64,000 bases of DNA from Moringa oleifera (lineage: Eukaryota > Streptophyta > Magnoliopsida > Brassicales > Moringaceae). The DNA lies in contig JAJFZO010000064.1 of NCBI GenBank assembly GCA_021397835.1, forward strand, positions 124,001 through 188,000. Direction: 5' to 3'. Under the pieces are notes generated by a model. The model saw nothing but the letters and a program-made list of their open reading frames with translations. It was not told where the DNA came from and did not search any database. This document shows positions 26,881 through 39,568 of the stretch, piece by piece. Within the stretch, counting starts at the first letter, position 1, and every line of letters begins with the position of its first letter. A program made the translations under genes and the position numbers.

Positions 26881-29199
26881 TTTTCTAGCATGAGTAGATG
26901 ATCTTATCTTTTGCTGTAATTGCTATTGCAACTGCCTCATTAACAACCACATACTTAAGTGCTTTCTTTGCTTATTGTCCTATTATGTTCTTTATAACTT
27001 CCTTCTCGTTAGGTGATATGAAAGGATGAACTTGAACTCTGGGAATTTAGTTGATGGATTGGTCTTGTTTTTTTGACACTACTCTAACATGAGCATTATT
27101 TCCTCATCTTTGATTATTTAAATTAAGCTTCATTTAAATCATTATCATTGCATGTCTTCATAGTTGATATCCATATATGATCTTGGATTGCTAAAGCAAG
27201 TAGGAGTTATTTTAATTCAAAGGTCAATACCATTTATAAAGTTGGGCCCATCCCGAAAGACCAATAAGATGAAAAGCTTAAAGATCGAAAGAGATCAAGA
27301 AAGGCCTAATAAGAAGATAACTTATTTGTCGGTTATCCTATTGGGGTGAGAGAACCAACGATATCAAGGACGCCAAAGACACACCCAAGATGCTTCAAGG
27401 ATAGTAGAGACATTAAAGATACTAAGCTACCTAGGTGTTAGATCTCAAATCAAAATACAAGAAGAGATTATCTTCACACCTACCATGATGAGAGGCAAAA
27501 TATAGATGAAGATACAAATAACCCCATAAAATGTTTCAGGTAACCAAATATTCTTTTCTATTATTGTTACTTTGCCAAAGGTTAATTTTAACTATGATCT
27601 TTGGGTTGTCCAACAACATCCATTGTCTTTCATTCTTGTATATGTCTAATTCATTATCCAAAAATTCAAGAAGCTTCTAAATCTTTTGACCCTTTCACTA
27701 GAGTTTAGAAATATCAAGTTAGTCATTTATGCGAAACCGTAAGGATAAAAAGTCATGTCACCTTAAAAGATATATTTTTCTAATAAGCCACCACCAATTA
27801 ATGCAAAAGTAATGACAATTAGAGATGAGTTTGCAAAATCCTAGATCACTAAGTTCTTTATCAACCTCAATGGATGTTTTGGTTTTTAGAATTTGGTGTA
27901 GACTTAGAAAGAAACCAAAAAAAAAAAAAAAAGCCGTAGGCATAAAAGTCGAGATATGAACCCCAAAAGATAAATCATATTTATAAGGGTAAAATTAATG
28001 TATAATCGCTCGCACTCATCATGCCACATTGCTTAGCAATGTGGAAACCTTCTCTTAAGCATTTCTTTTTACAATATGAACAAGGTAGACTACAAGATTT
28101 CAAGCTTTATCCTAATTACTTTCCTTTCACTTTTATTTTAATTTTTGAAACCTTTTTTTATTAGTTATTCTTAGCCTATTGAAACCTTAAAACAAAAATA
28201 TGATCTTGTGGCAACATCAATCAATATTAGCCCTTTTAAACTTACCCACTTATCTGAACTAGGTAATGAGCAAAGCAACTTTCCAAAGTTTGGCAGAGAC
28301 CTCCATTACATTTTTTGAAAGGGTGATTTTAGCTCATAGATCTTTCTTTGTGATAATAAAGAAGAATTTTGATTGCTCTTAGATGGGTATGTTGAGTTAA
28401 AATACAAAAAAAAATAAAAATTGGGACATAACGACTATATTATAAAAGTTTGCTCAGAGTTAAACAAACATAATTTATGAGTGACAAAAAACTTAAACCA
28501 GAAGTCAATAAAATAGGGTGCCTCAAACGATAAATTGGAAATTTTAAAAATTTATACATCATGAACTAGTGATATCATCATCAAGATAAGTAAGATGGAA
28601 ATAGTCTTGCAAAAATTGACAATTTTAATATGTTTTATGAAATAATGGGATCATAATAAAAATAAAAGCAAGCAACGAAATATTTCATTGACAACACAAG
28701 GTCTTATAAATGATGAAGATATTCATTTATAGAACCATGCGTAATCCATTCCTTAATCATTAGATCTGAATAATAGTGCACGCTAAATCTCATTCATAAG
28801 TAAAGATGAGGCTCTATTAGTAAGTAATAAATATTACTCCTTTAACAAATTTAATTGATCATGATAAATTAGACAATGTATATATAGAATACCTTTTGCA
28901 TGAAACTTTAAATGATTGGAAACAATAGGCCAATGTAAAGTGATGAAATTGAAACCACTTCAACAATGGGTTCAAAGGTAATAACCAATTGATATTAAAC
29001 CAATGGACAATTTTAATGTATGTTTTTCATAATTTCAATCTATTCAACCTCTACCATCCAAAAAAGGCATCAAATCAAACCAAAGGAACTAATCAAGATC
29101 TTTTTCACGCAACTTAATTTTTTGATCATAACCATTGTCTTACATGCAAAGGACATTTTAATTTTATATATCCTATGATCAACGTTCAAGTTATATGAT

Positions 29200-29450
29200 A
29201 CGAATAATATAATAATAATCGATATAAGTATTCAATATATAAATGATAAATAAATAAATGATTAATAAATTGATGATTGATAGATAGATTATTGATATAT
29301 AAATGATTAAGATATAAATGGTTACAAGATAAATTGTTGATATATGAATGATCAATGAATCAATGATCAATAAATTAACAACTAATAGATGAATGATCAA
29401 TAGATGAACGGTCGATAAATGAACGATTCAGTTGAAATATAAATAGAATC
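29200..29450. repeat. Degenerate tandem repeat, about 15-bp period
   Basis: Variants of ATGATCAATAGATGA follow one another for about 250 bases. Minus-strand translation gives a five-residue rhythm such as LIIYI, SIIYL, SIINL, LIIYL, FIIYI, which confirms the 15-base period. It is a decayed minisatellite, not a gene. Confidence 0.75.
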
Positions 29451-31620
29451 GATAGATGAAAAAATGATAAACAATGTAACAACAGTTTATTTCAAGCATA
29501 GTAATTTCTAATTCTTATAAAATAGTTGAATGCAAAGTAAAATAAGTAAAAAAAATGCATGATCAATACATCAACAATCGATATATTGGTGGTTTATGAA
29601 TTAGCTTGAAATGAACAGTCAAGAAATACATTTAAAACTCATACTTAAAATTAATGATTGGGATAGACACAAAATATTTTGATATATTAATTTTAAAATT
29701 TTAAGTAAACACTAAAATAACCAAGATAAATATATAATAACAAATTAAAATAAAAATAAAATACATGAAGTTCATGACTTTGAATTTTCATCTATTCTAT
29801 TAGAAAAAAAAAACACCATCACTTACTTCAAATCAAAATTTTGAATTTTAATATATTAATGTTAGAAACTTTAAACTAAAACTTAAAAATATGTGGTTCA
29901 AAAATCTATATTTTAATAAAAAAAAATAGTGTGTTTGTAGATTTGATGAATGAAAAAAAAATGATATAAAAAAATAGGTGGAATTAAGGCAAAGAGAATA
30001 TCTATTTTTGATTTTGACTTAACATGATAAACATAAATTTATAGAAAGGTAGTTAAATCTTTTTCTACAAAAAATTAAAAGTAAATTAATTTAAATTTAA
30101 AATTAAAATTAATTAACCACTTAAATTATGATTTTTTTTAACAAAACACCCTTCATTCAATTGATATATGAATATTTACTATTTAAAAAGTGAGTTTTAA
30201 TTTAATTTTTTATATTTATTTAAATCTATTTAAATTAAAAATAGTTTAATTATAATTAAAAATTCTCTACCAAATAAAAGTTATTTCCTTATTCAATCTT
30301 AGCATTTCATTTGACAAGCTAAACAACACTCTTATGGGATCTTTGGATCACATGATGGACCTTGAAAAAGAACTTGTGGTTCACCTCATTATGTGATCAA
30401 ATTTACTCAAAGCAGAAGTAGACTCATTTCTTCCATGACTCTCCTAAGAAAGAATTTGAGGAAAAGAGAATTCATAATTAAGTAACTATAATCTAATTAC
30501 ATTAAAAGGATAAATATTTTTCATTAATTTTTAATAGAATTTTTATTACTAAAATGTTGAATTATGCATTAAAATAATTTTTGTAATTTTATTTTTTTAT
30601 TTTTGATGATATTTTAATTATTAAAAAGCTTATTAAATATTATTTTCTTTTTGTTGATTTTATTTATGTTTGGACGAACAGTATATGTAAAACAAGATTC
30701 GACCTGTTTTTTATTTTAAAAATATAAAATTTTATGTAAATAATATTTTTAATTAATAAAAATAAAAAGGAAAGGTGAAGAGGTTCTTTTTATTTTAATT
30801 TAAATATTAAGCCAATTTAATATTAAGATCAATTAAAAAATTTATTGAAAAAAATGAAAAAGTAAACTATTTTTTTCTCTGTGAATAAAAAAAGATAAAA
30901 TCGATAAAGATAAGTTCAATGAAGACATATTAATTAAAAAATAAAAAAACACCATTAAGCATAATACATTAGAGGCGGCAACCTTTAAATAAATTAGGTG
31001 ATTAAAAATATATTATCAAACCTAAATACTTAATTACGTTTCCTTTTAAATACAATATACATATATTTTTAAAAAAGCTTTACATCTTTGATGATATTCA
31101 AAAAATATTAAAAGAACTAGTTTATTTTTAAAATTAATATTTTTAAATTGTTTATCTCATGTGTAAATAATTATAATGTAATGATTGTAGCTTGTAAATC
31201 GCATAAATAATAAAAAATAAAGTGATTAAATTTGTATATATTTTAATATATTTTAAAAAGTTATATAAAAAATTTTAATATATTATTTAAATACTGCATT
31301 TCATTTATTTATTTATATTATAAAATATTAAAATGTAAATATGTTAGCAAAAATTTGCATTTTGCATTCTTCGTTAAAGAAAGAAATTTAAAATCTAATG
31401 ATAACAGTTACAGAAAATTGAGAAAAAAGGGAGAGATATTTAAAAATGTATTTATTGATTTGTTTAATTTGATAAATGATGGTACTCTTCTATGAAAAAA
31501 ATTTCAAAAAATTTATTTATTTCTTATTTGTTTGAATAATTTTTTTGAAATATTTTTTTTTGGAATTTCTTTTGTTTTATTTTTTAAAACTTTTGCATTG
31601 TTGGGCAGACCGTGGTGCAG

Positions 31621-31760
31621 TACACGTGAATCCCAGGGAAGAGCTCGCGCGTGAGAATCACGCGTCTATGCTCCCAGGGACCTGACCTGAGTCTCACGCG
31701 CACGATGAAATATTCCAGCGCGTCCGGCTACCTAACTTTAACCTTGGGCGCACGATAGCA
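31621..31760. promoter_or_regulatory. CGCG-box-rich promoter segment upstream of OM64
   Basis: CGCG cores occur at about 31646-31651 (overlapping CGCGCG), 31661-31664, 31697-31700 and 31719-31722, with CACGTG-like TACACGTGA at 31621. GCGCGTGAGA (31648-31657) and TCTCACGCGC (31692-31701) form an inverted pair. CGCG with suitable flanks is the known CAMTA binding core. The cluster sits about 220-300 bases before the OM64 start codon, in a GC-rich island within AT-rich DNA. Confidence 0.5.
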
Positions 31761-31941
31761 AAGACCCTACAGCTCCCTGAAGTGATCAAGCCCCTCTCCT
31801 CTTTTCTGTCTCGTTCCCCTAAAACCCTCTCAAAACCCTTTCATTTCTAATATTCCTCGTCTCTCTGTTTTTCCGTCTTTCCCTTTGTGCTTGTGAAACG
31901 TAAAACCCCGAACAGCAATCCGTTTTCTGTGGAATCGGGTC

Positions 31942-34900
31942 ATGTCGCAGACGCTGAAGCTGATAAGAAGCAATGCGTCCAACCCGAAGGTGTGGGTGGT
32001 GATCGGGCTGGGCGTGGCGGGCATCATCGTTCTGGCGGAGACTCGAAGGAGGAGAAGGAAGGCCAACATGATCGGCAGACCGGATTCCGGGGCTTTCATC
32101 CAGCGGCTGGAGCTGATTCCATTCCCTCAGCCGCCTCCTCCTGCCGCCAAGCAGGCCCTCGCTGGCCTCACATTTGCCATCGACGACAAGTCGGTCTCTT
32201 CTTTCATCTCTCTCTCTCTATACAAAAACACATTTATATGCATTTATGTGTCCATTTCTGTGCTTCTCTGTTGTGTGCTTGCAAATATTCGCGGATGAGC
32301 TTGGTAATATATGAATGCAAATAATGCATTGGGGAAGGATTTATACTTTTAAAACCTGGTGCTGTTCTATGGATTTCGTCTTCTCTTTGTTATGAATTTT
32401 CTGTTCCTGGGTTGTGTGTGTGACAGATTTGAGGTGAAGGGTTATGTGACGGGTTTTGGGAATCCGGACTGGGAGAGAACCCACGAGGCTGCTGGGATGA
32501 CAGCGGTGGTGGTTACTGCACTTCTGAAGAATGGAGCTACTTGTGTTGGCAAGACTGTTGTAGATGAACTTGCACTTGGGTATGAATTTATTCTCTACCT
32601 CTGTGTTACCCCTGGTCTATTCTTTGCTTAAAGATACTTGCCAAATGTAGAGAGACGTTTTTGACTTTGACAATCAGGATAACTGGGGAAAACACCCATT
32701 ATGGAACCCCTACCAATCCAAAAATGCCATCTCATGTTCCAGGAGGTTCTTCCAGTGGTTCAGCCGTAGCAGTTGCAGCTGAGCTTGTCGACTTTGCTGT
32801 TGGTAAGTTCAGCTGTTTATGTTTTTGAGTCAGTGATGCTCTGTATGTGATTGTTTGTCTGTACCTAACTTATGTGTATATTAGGCGAATTTGCTTCCCA
32901 GTGCCCTCCAATCATATGAGGATTTAATGACTTTGTAGGCACTGATACAACTGGGGGTGTTAGAAATCCAGCATCATTCTGTGGTATCCTTGGCTTCCGG
33001 CCATCTCACAGGGCTGTATCTACAATCGGAGTGTTGCCAAATTCACAAAGTCTAGACACTATTGGTATGTTACATATTTACATGGTGTCATCGCAGTGTT
33101 GTGTCAAATGACCTTTTTATCTGTATTGCTCTATTTTGTTGAATTACCATGCAAAGCCCCCTTTGTTTTTCTTAATAATCTGCTTTAAGTTACAATTTTA
33201 AGTAGATTTTCTTTTCCTTTACCATTGGGATGAAAATTAAATACATGACAAATTAAGTTATGCATGAATCTCCTATGGTACTTCTAATTGTCTGCTTTTT
33301 TTCTTCTTTGTACTTTGTTGAAAATCGTAATGAATTATCCAAAATAATAGAAGAAAGAGAAGGAAAAAAGACCTTTTTTTTTTCAAACTATGATTGACGT
33401 TCATGTCTGCTCGCCACTGGCTAGTTCTTATGTAAGCATGGAGTTTCCAATTTTTAAGGTTTTACTATTGAACTAGCAATTCAGGATCTTGTGGGCTTAG
33501 ATCTGGTTTTCAGATTTTCCCTTGTTTCCTTTTCAAATTGGTCGTTTGTCCATCTTACAGGATGGTTTGCTCGTGATCCATCTATCTTACATCGTGTCGG
33601 CAGCGTATTACTTCAACTAAATGCAGTGGAGCATAAAAGGGCACGATGCCTTATTTTTGCTGATGATTTATTTCAACTTTCGAGCCTTCCAAGGCAGAAG
33701 ATATTACATATCATTAACAAAGCAATTGAAAATTTGTCAGGATGTAAGTTGCCTGCCTCGTTTCTTTTGTGTTTCTGTTCTGGTTCCATATCTTATTGCT
33801 ACTTGATGAGCATGAGTTTAGTTGCAACTCCACTCTGTTGCCGTACGAGTTCTACACTGAAGGTCTTCTTTTGGTTCACTATTCAGACCAGCCTCCAAAG
33901 CACATAAATTTGGGTCAGTACATCGCTTCAAACGTGCCTAGTCTTAAAGGATTTCGTGAGCAGCCTACAAAACCTGAAAATGGAGTATCAACATTGAAGG
34001 CTCTTTCATCTGTGATGATGTCATTACAAAGGTACTTTTAGAGTGGTTATTGTGTTTTCTTTTGATAATCTGTTCTGAACTGGTGCCGTTTGCTCCCTGC
34101 CCTCTTCATTTACTCTGTTGCAAGTTGTACCACTTATTCTCCTTGCCATCCTCCCTCCCTTCCCCTTCTTTTTCCTTATTTCTGGTGCTACTTGCATGGA
34201 TTAATGAGGTTTAAATTGAACAAATCCCGTTGAAATGTATGGATGTATGCCTTTGTGACCAGAAGCCTTGTTAGGCTTTGTAGTAAGCATGCTGATCTGG
34301 CTTCCGTTGTCCTTCTGTAGCAGTGGGTATTAGTGACCTTGTAACTCAAGTACAACACAATATTACATGCTGAAAAGAGATTATGATTGTTTTGTCTGTT
34401 GTTTGACAGTTCGTTATTCCAAAGTTTTCGAGCAAATAAAAAATAAAATGATTGTATCAACTAGGTTTATATTGAAGTTTCTTGTTGAAGTTAATGTAGA
34501 ATTGGTAGGATTTTACTTTCCATGAATTTTGAGGTAGGAGATGATACAAGGTTATTTATTTATTTATTTTTTGAGAAGACGTATTGCATTGAGACATATC
34601 CCCATGGTAGCCACAATTCATGGCTATCTGCTGTGAGTCACCTCTCTTGCACTTATCCTTCTCTAGAATTTCTTGATCTCTTTAGTTCCGCAATCTAGAT
34701 TCTTTTTCTATTTTGCTCTTTTGTTGACTTTTTTGTTTTTTTAAAACCCTTTGGTGTGCCTTAAGAAGGTTTCACTGTTTGTGTTTATTTTTTTAAAAAA
34801 TATTTTTATATTTGTGTATGCAAAAACCGGGAGAAGTCTGAGGTTGCTTGAATGGCTGAAGGTAAATTTCTTTCATTTAATGACTTTGTATGGGCTAACC

Positions 34901-37900
34901 TCAGGGATGTTGGATCATTTGGGGGGTTGGTTCGTTTTTTCTCATTTATAGAATCTACTATTTTAGGCATTCTTGGGTAGGGTAGTCAAGTGATGTGGGA
35001 AGATTGGGAGACTTTGATTTTTATAGGTCAAGGATGACAGTATTCTAGATGCCTTTGTTACTGGTCTTTAATTTTTGATTTTTTGATTTTTCTGTTTTTC
35101 CATTCAGTGTCCCATTATGTATTAAAAGCTCATGCAACCCATTGGCATTAACATTTAATTTAGGGTGATACCCTCTTTCTTTATTAACATTGCATGTAGG
35201 CTTTTGCATAATCTTTCATCCCACTAACTTCAGCTTGTTATGATGTGCATAATGAAACTTGGAAGATTGGTAGAAATGGATTGTAAATCAGCTGAAAGTA
35301 ACTTCATAAAAAGAAAAATTCTTTTTTTTCATTTGTTTTTCTCTCCTTTTAACTAAAAAAGTTTCTCTTCTACAGAGAAAAATGATGATATTTTTGGTAT
35401 TAAGATACCCTTTCAATCTTCGGAGTTTTTAATAAAAAACAAAATAAGCAACATTTAGGTAGAGATAAAATGATACAGAATAGAGGTGCAAGTAGCAGGA
35501 AGCTCTCACTCAGTAATTTGATGTCCATTCATCCAGAACCAGCAGTGAATAATGTCTCGTCAAAAGTTGCATTATAGAGACAATGGAATGTGTCATAAGC
35601 ATAGAATTTATGTATCTGCATATGAGTATTATTAGCTAACTGAGGTCCCAGTCAGAAGCTAATGGGGTTTATTCTGCTTATAATGAGAATAAGGACCTGA
35701 GAAATAATTTGAAACAACTCTTGACTTTTTTCTTTGCTGAACAGAGAGTTTAAATACAGGTAAAAGACAGCAACTTACTCCTAATTCATAGGACTCCACA
35801 ACTGAACTTAGCGTAAGTTTCCTAAACAATAGGACATCAACAAACACTGCCCCATAACCAAGTACACCCCACGATCACAAGATCATACTGGGCCACTTAT
35901 TTTAAGTTGAAAACAAACATAAAAAAGAATGGAAACACATAAACCACTCTCCACGCAACCAGCACATGACCCCATCCACCTCCTCCTAGTTTGCATGTCT
36001 TTTGGTCAATGGATGTACCTTGGATTCTTTTTGGAATTCCTAGTCAGTCGTCTAAGCTTATCACTAACATGTTACAACCATGTGCTTTTATGTTGGCTTT
36101 TCATGAGCATTCTAAAGAATGAGTGATTCTTTCGCTCCACTTTCCTTAAAAGTGAGGTGATAATGCTCTTGTAACTCTTAACATCCAACTTATAAAACTG
36201 TGGATCTCAGTATGAGTATGAAAACTACCTCTTTTAGTGTTACAGGATACTTGCACCATATTGTAGTGATAGACTTTAGTTTTTATTATTACTAGCGTTA
36301 TGATCACTACCATTCGTGTATGTTTCAGAATTAGCTGATTCATTCATGTTTCATTTTTAACTTGCTTCTCTCTCCTGTATCTCAAAAAATTTCTTTTTTC
36401 TGAAGAGACATTACTTTCTTTTAAACTTTTTGGTTACTATATATGTACAGACCTGTTTTTACTAAAATACTTGTAGGTAGCCTATGAAAGATTTAAGAGC
36501 TAGTAAAACATTTGTACTTCAAAGAAGGATATTCACAGCTTTTTGATAGAGGCAGTGCTTCAAATGTATGATCTACTAGATCTTGGGTTGTTTAATTTTT
36601 GTTGTACCATTCTGTCACTGAAATTTGTTTAGGGAGCCTTTATCATTCTGAGCTAGATGTCAAAACTTTTGTTTTCAGAGTCCAATCTACTCATAAAATT
36701 TAGTGTCCTTGCAAGAAAGAGGATGATGTCTAGAGTATATGCATATGTTAGGACCAGAAAGTTTCCTCGTGGATTTTATTGTAATTTAACATCCTTTTTC
36801 TATTAACAGAAAGCCTGCTATCATAAATGTTTTGAAAATGACCCTCGCTGATGTTTACTTTGGGTTGGCCTTGGTCTTGGGATTGGTTTGCAGTTGACTT
36901 TTAAGACTGTTAAGCATCAATCAATTTTTGAACTTAGTTGCTTCACATTTTAGTATGTTTAATCCTAGAGTAGTGGAGATAATATATTCTTGTCATAGTT
37001 AATGGATTTTGGTTTCATTTTGATCAATATATTTATAACATACTGACTTTTTCTATTGTTTTTAAAATTTTTGATTTTCTTCCAGATACGAATTCAAAAC
37101 AAACCATGGAGAGTGGATTGAATCAGTCCAACCCAGGTTAGGCACTGATGTCTCTAGCCATGCTCTTGTGTTGATCAGAAGTCCGCATGAGAATGTTAAA
37201 ACTTTATATAAAGTCAGGACTGAGATGCGAACTGCCCTTCAAAGTCTCCTGAAGGTATCTTAAACCTCTTATAGATTTCTGTCATATTGCTTTATGTTTG
37301 ATGGAGTATATAGTATGTAGTATGTATTTATGCATGTAAATGTATTGACATATGCACCTTTATTCATAGACACGTATTCTTGTCCTACATACTTATGCAT
37401 TTCATGTACGTATCTTTATGGCTTATGGTTCTGTGTTTCAAACGTTGCACTTTGTCTATCCGAAACAATGTTTAGCTGCATCTTTTTTTTTTTTTCCCAG
37501 GATGATAAAATATTAGTGATCCCAACAGTTTCGGATCCTCCCTTAAAACTTAACACGAAGAAAAGTTATTTGACTGAGTTTCGTGATAGAGCATATGCAC
37601 TATCTTGCATTGCGAGCATGTCTGGGTGTTGTCAGGTACATTAATGTTGCAGGCTTCAGCTTTCTTCTTGCATTTAATTTTCTTTTGGCTGTTTAATGCT
37701 TGTATGTTTGTTTCTTTCTAATGTTGTGCTTATTTATGCAATCTATTGCCAGGTTACAGTTCCGTTGGGAATGCATGATGGCTATCCACTCTCTGTTTCG
37801 TTTATCACATACCACGGAGCTGATAAATTTCTTCTTGATATGGTTTTGGATATGTACCCATCTCTTCAAGAACAAGTTGGCATTGCATCCAATTTAGTTC

Positions 37901-39517
37901 CAATGCAGGATACTAATGGTAATCTGGATGCCTCTGAACTCATAAAGGAAAAGGTATGTCCACCCTGATATATATGTATTTAATTATGTGAAGATTGATG
38001 TCTTGTCTTGAGAATAATCCTTTTGTAGACATCCATCATTATGCTGTTGCTTAAGTGAAGCAACTTTTGATGCGTTACTATTAGTTTGTTAAGTTACCGG
38101 CCAAGTTGCGTTCATCTTCTATGTGATGTTGTGGAAATTGGATCCTTGTCATTTGTGAATGAAATTTCTGATATGTCTTCCATTTTAATTGATTTAGACC
38201 AATACTTGGGATCTTTGGTGGCATTTCTTGCAATGATTGCCTGCTTGTATAATTGCTGTTGTTCAGTATGTTTGTTGAATCTGTTTTGAGTAAGAGAAAC
38301 TTTATGATCAATTCCCTTGACTTGCAGCATTTAATTGACAAATGACAATTTGCAATGTCATTTGTTAGGTCATTCAAGTTGATCCTGATTTTGATATTGA
38401 ATTGGGTGAAACTACTCTCCCTCTCTCTTTCTCTCTTTACTACTTTCATTTTTATTTTCCTATGATTATTCATCCAAGGAAGCCTCATTAGTAATGGAAT
38501 TTTGGTTAGGGTTTTGCCACTTGTAAATTTTACTCTTGCTTCGATTTTTCTTGTAACTGCTTTTACTGTTGTAAGATACTAATATCAGAGAATTTGGAGA
38601 AAAAGATTGTATTGTATTTCATACTTCTTGGTGAGGTTACAATGAACTAATATATAGGAAAAATAATAGGACCACTCTAGGAAACAAATAATTGTAATAG
38701 TTGTACAAAATCAATCACCTTAACTACTTTCCTCGATTAGAGCATTACCCAATCTTATCTATTTACGCACCAAATATTTAGTCCCCAAATATTCAACCTT
38801 TATTGCTGAATATTACTCACCCAATATTGAGCCTTTATTGTCAAATATTCCTCACCCAATATTCAGCCTTGCAGATGTATCTTCCATTGCTAGCTTGTGA
38901 CAAGGAAATCTTTTTTTTTTTTTTTTTTTGTGTTTTTTGTAGTCTTTTAGTGAGTATGTCTCGTTGAGTAGTTGCACATAGGGAATAGAAATTATGCCCT
39001 TTCTTATGTTCTCTTTGAAAAATACTTGTCAACTTCGATTTGCTTTGTTCTGTCGGTAGAATTGGGTTATAAGCTATCAAAATAGTAACTTTGTTATCAC
39101 AATAGAGCTTTATAAGTAGAGCGATTGGCTTTTTAAATCCTTCAACAACTTTGTTATCCACGTTACCTCACAAATTCCATGTGCAAGGGATCTATACTTT
39201 GCCTCAGTGTTATTATGAGCTACAACACTTTGTTTTTTACTTCGCTAAGTGACAAGGTTCCTCCAACAAAGGTGCAATAACCTGGATTGAATGTTTATCT
39301 ATAGTGCTGCTTACCCAATCAGCATCAGTATAAATTTCAACTTGTAGATTGCCACTTTTTTGAACATTAGACCTTTTCCAAGAGTTTTCCTTAGGTATTT
39401 GGTAGACAATATCGAAATGTTTTTGTCTAGCTGAGTACATGAATTGGCTCACCATGCTCATTGCTAAAGCCATATCTGGACGCATGTGAGATAAGTAGAT
39501 CAATCTTACCGCCAATC

Positions 39518-39568
<51 letters not shown>

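Larger units (their letters stand above)
23761..31600. other. Long gene-poor AT-rich intergenic region
   Basis: The PP2C 3' UTR probably ends before about 24000. Beyond it I find no coding region with family features. Recognisable content is a foldback MITE at 26420-26880 and a degenerate 15-bp tandem repeat at about 29200-29450. The stretch 27000-29100 is less AT-rich than its surroundings and may be an old element, but translations in both directions gave no recognisable domain. About 30000-31600 is almost pure A/T. Confidence 0.6.

Noticed and set aside
27000..29100. Possible old retroelement between PP2C and OM64.
   Set aside because: Translations on both strands gave no conserved reverse transcriptase, integrase or gag motif, so I do not name it.
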